Shown: piece by piece, positions 33,894-42,527 of the stretch
Layout: every line of letters starts with the position of its first letter
How positions within the stretch are numbered: position 1 is the stretch's first letter
Assembly: GCA_033808805.1 (NCBI GenBank)
Contig: JAPXMY010000012.1
Location: 1 to 52,756 of the forward strand
Direction of reading: 5' to 3'
From: UBA1783 sp033808805
Lineage (GTDB): Bacteria > Bacillota_I > Bacilli_A > Erysipelotrichales > Erysipelotrichaceae
Length of the DNA stretch: 52,756 bases
Made by a program: the position numbers and the translations under genes
Notes under the pieces: generated by a model
Told to the model about the DNA's origin: nothing
The model's database searches: none
Seen by the model: the letters and a program-made list of their open reading frames with translations, nothing else

Positions 33894-35105
33894 ATGAGTG
33901 AAAGAGAAGTAGCTTTTAACTGTTTATGCAAAATAACAATTGACAGGCAGTTTTCTAATATTGTACTTAAAAACTGTCAGGATAATTCACCACTTGTTAC
34001 TCAGCTGGTTTATGGTACCTTAAGAAATTATCGTCTTCTGCGAGCTGTCTGGAGCAAATATGCCAGAAAGATGCCGCCAGTTAAGATTTGTCAACTGCTG
34101 GATATGGCAACTTATGAAATTCTTTTATTGGATAAACCAGAATATGCCACGGTTAATGAAATAGTTAATATCGCCAAAAAAATCAAGGCAGGAAGCCAGG
34201 TAAATTTTGTCAATGCTATTTTAAGAAAGGTTTCTAAAGATGATATTGAAAACCTTCCTTTAGCTGTTAGAACTTCTCATCCTGACTGGCTGGTAAGTTT
34301 ATGGACAGCTCATTATGGGCAGGAAATTTGTGAAAAGATCTGTTTTGATAATTTAAATGATGGCAAGGTCGCGCTAAGAGCTAACAGTCTATTAACTGAT
34401 GAGAAAAAACTTTTAGAAGATGACAGGTTTTATAGAGGCTTTGTTGATGGGTGTTTATATTTTAAGGGTAATATTATTGAAACCGATTATTTTAAAAACA
34501 ATCAGGTCATAATTCAATCTGAATCAAGTCAGTTGGCAGTTAAAGAAATTGGAGTAAGAGAAAATCAGACAATTCTGGATTTGTGTGCTGCCCCAGGGTC
34601 TAAAACAATTCAACTGGCCATGGAGTTAAAGAATACCGGTCTGGTAATAAGTAATGATATCTATGATTTTAGAGTTGATTTAATAAAGCAAAATGTGGAA
34701 AGATATGGACTCTACAATGTTGTGACCTCCATTTATGATGGTACAAAGATTGATGAGAAGTATCAAAAAAACAGTTTTGATGTGGTTTTACTGGATGCTC
34801 CCTGCAGCGGTCTGGGAACATTAAAACATAAACCGGAAATCAAGATAAATACTACCCCACAGGATTTAGATGATTTAGCTGATTTACAGAAACAGCTTTT
34901 GAAAGCAGCAGCTTTAATGGTCAAAAAAGATGGTGTACTATTGTATTCTACCTGTACCTTGAACAAAAAAGAAAACGAAAAACAGGTTCAGTGGTTCTTA
35001 AAAGAGTATCCAAACTTTACCTTAGAAAGTGAAAAAACCATTTTTCCATTTGATTATGATTCTGATGGGTTCTATATTGCCAAATTAATAAAATCAGCCA
35101 ACTAA
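33894..35105 (+). CDS. rsmB: 16S rRNA (cytosine-967-C5)-methyltransferase
   Basis: RsmB methylates C967 of 16S rRNA. The 403-aa protein has the NusB-like N-terminal domain (about 1-130), the SAM motif LDLCAAPGSKT, DAPCSGLGT with one catalytic cysteine and STCTLNKKENE with the second. It follows priA by 16 bp. Its stop overlaps the stop of the convergent esterase gene by three bases. Confidence 0.94.
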   Translation: MSEREVAFNCLCKITIDRQFSNIVLKNCQDNSPLVTQLVYGTLRNYRLLRAVWSKYARKMPPVKICQLLDMATYEILLLDKPEYATVNEIVNIAKKIKAGSQVNFVNAILRKVSKDDIENLPLAVRTSHPDWLVSLWTAHYGQEICEKICFDNLNDGKVALRANSLLTDEKKLLEDDRFYRGFVDGCLYFKGNIIETDYFKNNQVIIQSESSQLAVKEIGVRENQTILDLCAAPGSKTIQLAMELKNTGLVISNDIYDFRVDLIKQNVERYGLYNVVTSIYDGTKIDEKYQKNSFDVVLLDAPCSGLGTLKHKPEIKINTTPQDLDDLADLQKQLLKAAALMVKKDGVLLYSTCTLNKKENEKQVQWFLKEYPNFTLESEKTIFPFDYDSDGFYIAKLIKSAN

Positions 35106-35989
35106 TCGTTGGCTGTTATTTTTGTTTTGAAGAAATCTATCTGATCATTGTTGGCTTTTTGTCCTATGGCTGTTTTTATATCGACATGGAAAACATGCCC
35201 TACCATTTCTTTTTGATGTAGTCCATAAACTGAAAAATAGTGTTCAGTACCATTTTCTTTCAGTTTATTCAAGAGAGGCTTTTGATAATACCTGAAGAAA
35301 TCGTTTTTGCTGGTGAAGACAAAACAAGCAGGAAAGTCTTTATTCTGATAGTGCAGGGGATATATCTGTCGTCCATATTTTTTAGTATCCCAGCCCAGAT
35401 AAGGAGATAGCATTGCCTTGATAAAAGGATTTTTGTTAACCATTTCTAAACTATAAATTCCACAGTTTAAGCCCAAAGCTTTAAATTTCAGCTTGCTGCA
35501 GCCGATGTTCATGATATCTCGATATTCTTTACTGGTGTGGATGACAGTCAACTGATGAGCCATTTGAGCTCCAGCGCTATCGCCAATTAAAAACAGATTG
35601 TCCAGATCAATAAAATACTTCTGATGATTTTCTTCTACAAATTTAAACAGTTCAAGACAATCAACAAGCTGGGTTGGATAGACATATTCTGGTGCCAGAT
35701 GATAATCAAAGTTAATGACTGTAAAACCTTTGGCAGCTAAATACATACAGAAAAATTGGTAATCATCTTTACTGCCATATACCCATCCTCCTCCATGAAT
35801 CGATATTATGGCAGGAATTGGTTTTGCAGTGTCTTTTGGAAAGTAGATATCCAATAGTTGAGTTTTATTATATCTTATGTTATCGATACGTGTTATGTGT
35901 TCGGGGGTTGATAAACCACTGGCCCTGATAGCATCGCCCTTAGTACAGGCATCGATATATATTTTTGTAAATAATTTTATGATAGACAT
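35102..35989 (-). CDS. Alpha/beta hydrolase, HSL-type esterase
   Basis: This 295-aa esterase has the oxyanion loop HGGGWVYGS and the nucleophile GDSAGAQMA, with a His in VGHVFHVD as probable base. It is of the hormone-sensitive-lipase family. There is no signal peptide. I start it at ATG 35989 behind ggagg; the frame is open upstream. It overlaps the rsmB end tail to tail. The substrate is unknown. Confidence 0.88.
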   Translation of the reverse strand: MSIIKLFTKIYIDACTKGDAIRASGLSTPEHITRIDNIRYNKTQLLDIYFPKDTAKPIPAIISIHGGGWVYGSKDDYQFFCMYLAAKGFTVINFDYHLAPEYVYPTQLVDCLELFKFVEENHQKYFIDLDNLFLIGDSAGAQMAHQLTVIHTSKEYRDIMNIGCSKLKFKALGLNCGIYSLEMVNKNPFIKAMLSPYLGWDTKKYGRQIYPLHYQNKDFPACFVFTSKNDFFRYYQKPLLNKLKENGTEHYFSVYGLHQKEMVGHVFHVDIKTAIGQKANNDQIDFFKTKITAND

Positions 35990-36104
35990 TTTATTTCCTC
36001 CAAAGGGTTGTATAACCATACTTTTATTTTAAAGCATTTATACTTCTTTGTGTTGAAAACTGGTTGAAAACAGGCAGGTTTAGTGCTATTATAATTAAGC
36101 GTTT

Positions 36105-36180
36105 GGTCCGATAGCTCAGGTGGCAGAGCAACTGACTCTTAATCAGTGGGTCTAGGGTTCGAATCCCTATCGGACCACCA
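36105..36180 (+). tRNA. tRNA-Lys (CTT)
   Basis: The acceptor is ggtccga/tcggacc; the anticodon stem actga/tcagt holds ctcttaa (CTT); the T arm is tagggttcgaatcccta; CCA is encoded. A TTGAAA-N17-TATTAT promoter lies upstream. The usual terminator does not follow directly; it stands 470 bp downstream beyond a repeat. Confidence 0.94.
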
Positions 36181-36674
36181 CTTTTAATACTAAAAGACGC
36201 TGTCAATAGTTTATAAGAAAGGATTTAAACGCAATATGAAATACATAAAGAATATTCCTTATGTGATATGCATTTTAACATTTATCTGGCCACTTCAATT
36301 ATTGATATTTTATTCAATTATTGGATTGTTGCTGTTTAAAGATATAAAAAAACACCTTCTAATTTATTACTCGGACAAAGAGAAGGTTAAAGACAGTTTT
36401 ATTTTTCCATATTCCTGGATTCTTATGACGGCAGTTTTTTATTTAATGGGAGGCATTTCAAATAATTATTTATTTCAGGCTTTAAATATAGGGTATGCCA
36501 ATGCTTTTTACAATTATTTGGATGTTAAAACAAGCAAAAACATCTGATTTGTATTCAAAAAATAAATGAAGAAGAATTTAAATAAACAGAGGTTAAATTA
36601 TTACTTAACTAGCAATAGGAATTAAATCGCATATCAAATGATTCATCATAGGACCAGCACTTTTAATACTAAAA
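36172..36674 (+). repeat. Direct repeat bracketing a 479-bp insertion at tRNA-Lys
   Basis: A 24-bp sequence covering the tRNA 3' end and what follows (36172-36195) recurs at 36651-36674 with one mismatch (C/G at position 7). The shared core is cacttttaatactaaaa. The second copy starts a real terminator. This is how a tRNA-targeted integrated element looks. No integrase is present in the 479 bp. Confidence 0.7.
36236..36547 (+). CDS. Small membrane protein in the tRNA-Lys insertion
   Basis: This 103-aa protein has two hydrophobic regions (about 8-35 and 62-84) separated by a Lys-rich loop. I see no family match. An aagaaagga site lies 12 bases before the ATG, somewhat far. It is the only gene within the repeat-bracketed segment, so it may be cargo or a remnant of the element. 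Confidence 0.6.
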   Translation: MKYIKNIPYVICILTFIWPLQLLIFYSIIGLLLFKDIKKHLLIYYSDKEKVKDSFIFPYSWILMTAVFYLMGGISNNYLFQALNIGYANAFYNYLDVKTSKNI

Positions 36675-36690
36675 TGTGCTTTTTTTTTTG
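36656..36690 (+). terminator. Terminator at the right repeat
   Basis: Agcac plus tttta pairs with taaaa plus gtgct, with one bulged T, then ten T's. This is probably the original tRNA-Lys terminator, now displaced. Confidence 0.78.
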
Positions 36691-36722
36691 AATATTGTAT
36701 AATATAAGTGAGGTACTGTGTT

Positions 36723-38429
36723 ATGAAGGAAATAAAAGAAGAAAACAATTCAGATGGTATCCAATTTTCAGTTGATGAAGCGAGAGAAAACGATTTATCA
36801 GAGCAGAAAATTGAAATTTTGAACTCAAATAATGATAAAAATATAAAGACAGAATCAGAAAAGAATCAAGAAAAGATGAAAAGAAAAAAGATTGTCAAAT
36901 GGGTAATCTATATTATTTCTATGGTTGTTATGATAGGAGTAATGTTCCATTCTAAAAGGCTTTATGATCTGCTTAGTTCCTATACTTTTTTGCCGACAAA
37001 ATATATTGATTATCTTCGTTATGGATTAATTGGTGTCAATGTGTTTTTCTCTATTTTTGCTTTTTTACCTAATGTAAATAATTTAAATAAGATCCTTCAA
37101 TCTATTCTATGTGTCGCGTTAGCGTATGCTTTAGCTATGGCTAATATAATAGTTCCTGATTATAAAGGTCAGCTGGAAAGAATGTGGATTGAAGTGCCTA
37201 CTGAAGGAGATCTGATGATAAATGTGTATGTCCTAAATGAAAGTGAAGTTATGGAAATTTATGACTTGCAGGGAAAAATCATCGGTATTCAATCACAACT
37301 AGATGCTGAATATCAGGATTATGCTTTAAAGGTTATCAACAGAGAGTTTGAAGGAGAACCAGTAGAAAGTAAAGCTTATGAAGATATTTATTCAATCGTA
37401 GAAGCACTTTATGCTGGTGAAGTCGATGCTATTATGCTTAATGAATCTTATGTAGAAATTGTTTCTGAAAATGAGGACTTCCTTACTTTTAAGGAGGATA
37501 CAAGGGTTGTTTACACCTGTACTCAAAAAATCAGTTTAGATTATGATAGCGCCAGTATTGGAAATATTACAACAGAGCCATTTATCATCCTGATTGGTGG
37601 TTCTGACAGTAGAAATTATAACACTCTTTTCACTAGCAGAGGTGCAGGAAGAACGGATGTTAATATGCTGGCAGTATTTAATCCAGTCACAAAACAGGTG
37701 TTGATTATAACTATTCCTCGTGATTCCTATGTCGCTTTATGGGGTGATAGCGGATGTATGGATAAATTAACTCATGCGACTGTCTACAGTATCAGTACCT
37801 GGCAACAGACAATCAATGCCCTGTTTGGCATCAAGGTTAACTATTTCTTTAGAGTAAATTTCTTATCGATTGTTAAAATAATTGATGCTATGGGTGGTCT
37901 TGAAATTAATAATCCTTATTATTTTACAACTAATGCCTGCTTTGATGTAGAAACAATGTCAGAAGTCGGTTATGCGGAGTTTCCAGAAGGGATAATAACT
38001 TTAACAGGGTCACAGGTTCTAGGATATACCAGAGAAAGAAAAGGCTACAAGCCAGATGGAACCCAGATTGGAGACTATGGTAGAAATGAGCATCAGGGAA
38101 TTGTACTGGAAGCTTTGATTAAACAGGCAACTTCTGTTTCAACTATTACAAATATTTCTGAAATATTGAAGGCGGTTGAAGGAACATTCTTTACCGACAT
38201 TACAGTAGACTCAATTTATGCCTTGGCTCAGATGCAGCTAAATGATATGGCTACCTGGAGCGTTATTAAACATAACCTGACCGGATCTGGGGCATCTAGA
38301 ACAAGTTATGCCTTAGGACAAAACAGTGGTTTAACTTACAGTGTGGTTATCTTGCATGAAGGACCGTTAAAACAGGCAAAAGCCATGATTCAACAGATAT
38401 TGAATAATGAAATAATTCAAAAAGATTAA
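36723..38429 (+). CDS. LytR-CpsA-Psr family protein with extra domain
   Basis: LCP enzymes attach teichoic acids or capsule to peptidoglycan. The 568-aa protein has a hydrophilic cytoplasmic head (1-50), two or three membrane helices (about 58-150), a substrate-binding-protein-like segment (about 160-280) and the LCP domain from about 285, with GRTDVNMLA, IPRDSY and YTRERKGYK with its conserved arginines. The segment between helices and LCP is an addition seen in streptococcal-type LCPs. I chose ATG 36723 (gagg site); a GTG at 36708 lies too near the TATAAT at 36698-36703. Confidence 0.9.
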   Translation: MKEIKEENNSDGIQFSVDEARENDLSEQKIEILNSNNDKNIKTESEKNQEKMKRKKIVKWVIYIISMVVMIGVMFHSKRLYDLLSSYTFLPTKYIDYLRYGLIGVNVFFSIFAFLPNVNNLNKILQSILCVALAYALAMANIIVPDYKGQLERMWIEVPTEGDLMINVYVLNESEVMEIYDLQGKIIGIQSQLDAEYQDYALKVINREFEGEPVESKAYEDIYSIVEALYAGEVDAIMLNESYVEIVSENEDFLTFKEDTRVVYTCTQKISLDYDSASIGNITTEPFIILIGGSDSRNYNTLFTSRGAGRTDVNMLAVFNPVTKQVLIITIPRDSYVALWGDSGCMDKLTHATVYSISTWQQTINALFGIKVNYFFRVNFLSIVKIIDAMGGLEINNPYYFTTNACFDVETMSEVGYAEFPEGIITLTGSQVLGYTRERKGYKPDGTQIGDYGRNEHQGIVLEALIKQATSVSTITNISEILKAVEGTFFTDITVDSIYALAQMQLNDMATWSVIKHNLTGSGASRTSYALGQNSGLTYSVVILHEGPLKQAKAMIQQILNNEIIQKD

Positions 38430-38434
38430 TAATT

Positions 38435-38461
38435 AACCCATCATTAAATGGTGGGTTTTTG
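38435..38461 (+). terminator. Terminator after LCP gene
   Basis: Aacccatcatt pairs with aatggtgggtt (one wobble), then T's. Confidence 0.78.
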
Positions 38462-38521
38462 TTAGTGTAAGTATATTTTTGAAATGATGTAATTGTGTTA
38501 TAATTTAAGAGGTGAATTAAA

Positions 38522-39463
38522 ATGAAAAAAGTATTATGTATCGGAGGAGGAACTGGTCAGTCAGCTCTTTTGAAGGGTTTAAAACAAATAAATGAAATTG
38601 AACTATCGACAGTTGTTGCGACAGCTGATGATGGTGGTTCAACAGGCCAACTTAGAAACTTTTTTAATTTACCCGCTATGGGAGATGTCAGAAACGTCAT
38701 GGTTGCCTTGGCTGATAGTGAAGATTTGATGACCAAGATGATGAACTATCGTTTTGATTCTCATGCCGGGCAATTAGCAGGACACAACTTAGGAAATATA
38801 ATAATTTCAGCTTTAGCTATTGATGGGAATGATTTTTATCGTGCGGTAGTTGAATTGTGCAAAATCTTAAAAGTTAAAGGGAGAGTGTATCCCAGCACCA
38901 TTCAATCAGTAACCTTAAAAGCTCATATGATGGATGGAAGTGTCGTTTCAGGTGAAACTCAAATTAGAGAAAGCAATAGACAGGTAAAAAAGGTTTTTTA
39001 TGATGAGCAGGTTAATACGTACCCACAACTATTAAAGGCTATTGAAGAAGCAGATTATATTATTGTAGGTATTGGCTCACTTTTTACATCAATACTACCA
39101 AATCTGATTATTGATGATATCAGAAAAGCACTATGTAATTGTAAGGGAAAAGTCATATATTATTGCAATATTATGACCGAAAAGGGAGAAACAGATAACT
39201 ATACAGTAGAGCAGCACGTTCAGGCTATCCATAACCATATTGGAGCTGAAATTGTGGATGCTGTAGTTTTAAGTTCAGATGTTTTCCCAGAAGCGGTTAT
39301 CAAAAGCTATTCTTTAGAAGAAGCGGAAATTGTTAAACTGGCTGATCAACAGCATAAGTATAAAGTCTATTATCACAGTCTGCTGAATTTTGAAAAAAAT
39401 CTGGTAAGACATGACCCAATAAAAGTGAGAGATAGTTTTTTAGAAATTATGAGGGATATGTAA
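38522..39463 (+). CDS. yvcK: YvcK family regulatory protein
   Basis: YvcK (CofD-like, gluconeogenesis factor family) binds UDP-GlcNAc and helps control cell-wall synthesis. The 313-aa protein has CIGGGTGQSALLKGL, ATADDGGSTGQLR and GDVRNVMVAL. An extended -10 (TGTTATAAT) lies about 20 bp before it. The adjacent whiA starts directly after its stop, the standard neighbourhood, but rapZ is missing upstream. Confidence 0.94.
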   Translation: MKKVLCIGGGTGQSALLKGLKQINEIELSTVVATADDGGSTGQLRNFFNLPAMGDVRNVMVALADSEDLMTKMMNYRFDSHAGQLAGHNLGNIIISALAIDGNDFYRAVVELCKILKVKGRVYPSTIQSVTLKAHMMDGSVVSGETQIRESNRQVKKVFYDEQVNTYPQLLKAIEEADYIIVGIGSLFTSILPNLIIDDIRKALCNCKGKVIYYCNIMTEKGETDNYTVEQHVQAIHNHIGAEIVDAVVLSSDVFPEAVIKSYSLEEAEIVKLADQQHKYKVYYHSLLNFEKNLVRHDPIKVRDSFLEIMRDM

Positions 39464-40429
39464 ATGTCATTTGCATCAAGAGTGAAGGATGAAATAACCA
39501 GATTGCAATTAGATGAGGACCATAAAAGAGGTCTTCTTTCTGGTTTGCTTCAATCTTTAGCCAGCATAGGGATTTCTAACAAAGGTATATCATTAACTTT
39601 AAAAACTTCCAACAGCAATATAGCTAAAAGAGCAGCTGTAGATTTAAGAGATCTTTATGATGTTACAAGCCAACTTTCGGTTATCAAACAGCAGAAACTG
39701 CATAAAAGAAATATCTATCGTATTACAGTAAATGAAAAAGTTAAAGAGATATTGTATGATTTGGACCTTTGGACAGATAGAGGTTTACAGGATCATCCTC
39801 GCATGATGTTTTTGGTTACAGATGAAATGATAAGAGCATATGTTGCTGGGACTTTTTTAGCTACCGGTTCTATTAACAGGCCTTCCAGTGTCAACTATCA
39901 TCTGGAAATTACAGCCAACAGTGAAGAGCATGCAGATTTTCTGATTAAGTTATTAGCCAAATTCAGAATAGCTGCCAAAAAAATGGAAAGAAGAAACAAA
40001 AAAATCGTTTATATTAAAGTTGGACAAGATATTGCTGATTTTTTGAAGCTGGTTGGCGCTAATGATGCTATGATGGAGTTTGAAGATATAAGGATAAACC
40101 GCGATATGTTCAACAGCATTCAAAGACTGGAGAATGTGGAGATTGCCAATGCTCAAAGAACTTTAGCAGTAGCTAAAAAACAAATTGAGGCAATACAATA
40201 TTTGCTGGATAAAAAACTTGAGCACCTGTTAAAAGAAGAAGATCTGGAAGTAGCCATGCTGAGAATGGAACTGCAGGATGCTTCTTTAAATGAATTGGCT
40301 CAGGAGTATAAAAATAGAACAGGTGTTTCGCTGAGCAAATCAGGAATTAGACATCGCTTTAATAAAATTTTAGCTTTAAAAGAAAAATACGTAGAACGAG
40401 AAAAAGAATTGGAGGAAATAAATGAGTAA
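39464..40429 (+). CDS. whiA: DNA-binding protein WhiA
   Basis: WhiA links chromosome segregation, division and growth. The 321-aa protein has the LAGLIDADG-derived domain (AYVAGTFLATGSI) and a C-terminal HTH (ELAQEYKNRTGVSLSKSGIR, then HRFNKILALKEKY). It starts one base after the yvcK stop and overlaps the next small gene by 8 bp, so it is in the same operon. Confidence 0.94.
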   Translation: MSFASRVKDEITRLQLDEDHKRGLLSGLLQSLASIGISNKGISLTLKTSNSNIAKRAAVDLRDLYDVTSQLSVIKQQKLHKRNIYRITVNEKVKEILYDLDLWTDRGLQDHPRMMFLVTDEMIRAYVAGTFLATGSINRPSSVNYHLEITANSEEHADFLIKLLAKFRIAAKKMERRNKKIVYIKVGQDIADFLKLVGANDAMMEFEDIRINRDMFNSIQRLENVEIANAQRTLAVAKKQIEAIQYLLDKKLEHLLKEEDLEVAMLRMELQDASLNELAQEYKNRTGVSLSKSGIRHRFNKILALKEKYVEREKELEEINE

Positions 40430-40670
40430 AGATACATTATTTTCAGTAATTTATACCTTGGCTGTTATAGCTGTTACGGTTTTATTGTGGCCAATTATCA
40501 AATGGTTTGTCCTGATTATTTTAATTGGGGCGGTTTTACTATTTATAAGAGTGGCAATTGAATCAAAAAAAGTTAAAGAAGAAATACAAAAAGATCCACA
40601 GAGACATTATAATAAAGTAAGCAGTGATGTTATCAATGCTGAGTACACAGAAAAAGAAATTGAAGAATAA
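40422..40670 (+). CDS. Small membrane protein
   Basis: This 82-aa protein has two adjacent membrane helices (about 8-22 and 28-45) and a charged cytoplasmic tail. It has a strong ggagg site inside the end of whiA, and the overlap points to coupled translation. Function is unknown. Confidence 0.72.
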   Translation: MSKDTLFSVIYTLAVIAVTVLLWPIIKWFVLIILIGAVLLFIRVAIESKKVKEEIQKDPQRHYNKVSSDVINAEYTEKEIEE

Positions 40671-40684
40671 TTTGTAGGATAGTT

Positions 40685-41596
40685 ATGATCAGAAGAGGAA
40701 AAGAAGAAGATAAAAGAGCGATTTTCGACTTATATACCAAAAGTGGAGTCCTTAATTTTGAAAGTCAGGATGAATATTTTATTAATGATTTTATCCCGGA
40801 AAATGTTTTAGTCAATGATGTCAATGGTTCGGTGGTGGCTTCAATGCAGACAAACTATCATCCAATGATATTACATGACAAAAGACTGTCAGCATCTGTT
40901 GTTTTTGGTCATTTTTATGATCGAAGCAAGGGAATCAGATATTATGATGCATTAAAAGATGAAGCCTTTGAACATCAGAAATATAGAACTCTCGTTACAA
41001 TTGTGCCAACAAAAAATCCAGCGGAATACGAAAGATATGGTTTTGAACCGATATATAATCAGAGACTATATACAATATCTCGTTCGCATTTAAAAAACAG
41101 TTCTTATTCTGGTGTCAGCAGAAGTTTTAAAATTAAAGACCTAGTTGCCGTTTATGAGGCGTTTATTGTAAACTTTAACGGTTACTTATTAAGGGATTAT
41201 AACTATTACATGAATTTAATTGACTTACTGCAAATCAAAAGATATAATCTTGTAGCCTTTTATGATGAGCAGTCTGTATGTAAAGGATATATGATTTATT
41301 ATATTGAAAGCAGTAAGATTGTAGTTGAAGAGATTATTTACTTGGATGGTTTGGCTTTAACCAGACTGTTATGTTACGTATTGAGAAGGAAAAAGAGTAT
41401 CCAGGTTTATGTTTCAGAACATGAGGATTTAACTAAAGCTTATCCTTCTGTCAGCTATAAGTCGGTCAATAGATATGTGGCTAGAATTAATGATTTTGAA
41501 TTATTCAACAAGCTTTATGAAAGCAATATTACAACTACCGCTGAAGGGTTTAATTTGCTTAATAAAGCATTATATATTAACGATTTGAACTATTAA
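40685..41596 (+). CDS. GNAT-family acetyltransferase
   Basis: This 303-aa protein has an N-terminal GNAT domain (MIRRGKEEDKRAIFDLYTKS, then VVASMQTNYHPM and YERYGFEPIYNQRLY) and a second, weaker GNAT-like half, as in Eis-type proteins. It begins 14 bp after the small membrane gene. The substrate cannot be assigned. Confidence 0.83.
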   Translation: MIRRGKEEDKRAIFDLYTKSGVLNFESQDEYFINDFIPENVLVNDVNGSVVASMQTNYHPMILHDKRLSASVVFGHFYDRSKGIRYYDALKDEAFEHQKYRTLVTIVPTKNPAEYERYGFEPIYNQRLYTISRSHLKNSSYSGVSRSFKIKDLVAVYEAFIVNFNGYLLRDYNYYMNLIDLLQIKRYNLVAFYDEQSVCKGYMIYYIESSKIVVEEIIYLDGLALTRLLCYVLRRKKSIQVYVSEHEDLTKAYPSVSYKSVNRYVARINDFELFNKLYESNITTTAEGFNLLNKALYINDLNY

Positions 41597-41609
41597 TAAG
41601 GAGGTTATT

Positions 41610-42143
41610 ATGAAATTAAAAGGATCAAAAACAGAAAAAAACTTATGGGAAGCATTTTCAGGTGAGTCACAGGCAAGAAACAAATATACTTATTATGCTT
41701 CAAAGGCAAAAAAGGAAGGCTATGAACAGATTTCCGCTATCTTTTTAGAAACTGCTGCAAATGAAAAAGAGCATGCTGAATTATGGTATAAACACTTAGA
41801 GGGTATTGGTTCAACCTTAGAAAACCTGCTGGATGCTGCTGAAGGTGAAAATTACGAGTGGACTACCATGTATAAGGAAATGGCTGCTACAGCTAGAGAA
41901 GAAGGTTTTATCAGGATTGCTGAACAGATGGAAGGTGTAGCAGAGATTGAAAAACACCATGAAGAAAGATATCGTAAACTGGCTGAAAATATTAAAAAGG
42001 GTGAAGTGTTCCAGAAAGTTGATGAAAATACCTGGATCTGTAGAAACTGTGGGCATTTATATTTTGGAAAAGTAGCTCCAGAAGTATGTCCAGTATGTGA
42101 TCATTCTCAGGCATACTTTATGCTTCATGTAGAAAACTACTAA
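41610..42143 (+). CDS. Rubrerythrin
   Basis: This 177-aa peroxide-reducing protein has a ferritin-like di-iron domain (ESQARNKYTYYASKA, then AANEKEHAELWY and EIEKHHEERY) and a C-terminal rubredoxin-like iron site (CRNCGHLYFG, CPVCDHSQ). It protects anaerobes from hydrogen peroxide. An aaggagg site precedes the ATG, and a terminator follows. Confidence 0.95.
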   Translation: MKLKGSKTEKNLWEAFSGESQARNKYTYYASKAKKEGYEQISAIFLETAANEKEHAELWYKHLEGIGSTLENLLDAAEGENYEWTTMYKEMAATAREEGFIRIAEQMEGVAEIEKHHEERYRKLAENIKKGEVFQKVDENTWICRNCGHLYFGKVAPEVCPVCDHSQAYFMLHVENY

Positions 42144-42165
42144 AATAAAACTTTAAGAATCATTC

Positions 42166-42192
42166 AAAAACAGACCCTGGGGTCTGTTTTTG
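42166..42192 (+). terminator. Terminator after rubrerythrin
   Basis: A 12-bp perfect stem (aaaaacagaccc with gggtctgttttt) with T's. Confidence 0.88.
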
Positions 42193-42261
42193 TGTATAAC
42201 ATTTAGACAACGCAAGCTGTTAGTTGTATAATGAAAATATAAACAAAAAGAGAGGAAAAAA

Positions 42262-42483
42262 ATGAAAAAACCATTATTTAAACCAATAGAAGAGTATGAT
42301 TATGTAGGAGCAACTTACCTGCTGGTTGTGGCAATAGTAGTTGCAATTATTGCGAATATAATTTTTGCTATTAACCCTGAAATAAATAGAAGCATTGTAA
42401 TTTCTCTAACAATTTTTCCTGTTGCCATATTGATAGCAATAATAATTAGAAAAATAGGTGACAAAAATAAAAATAAAGAATAA
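42262..42483 (+). CDS. Small two-helix membrane protein
   Basis: This 73-aa protein has two membrane helices (about 16-37 and 49-64) and a charged tail. An agagg site precedes the ATG, and a TATAAT at 42227-42232 with a weak -35 18 bp away may drive it. It may share a transcript with the UXS gene. No family was recognised. Confidence 0.65.
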   Translation: MKKPLFKPIEEYDYVGATYLLVVAIVVAIIANIIFAINPEINRSIVISLTIFPVAILIAIIIRKIGDKNKNKE

Positions 42484-42527
42484 AAAATTTCAGTAAAAAA
42501 ATAATAATTGGGGAATAAATAAAGATT

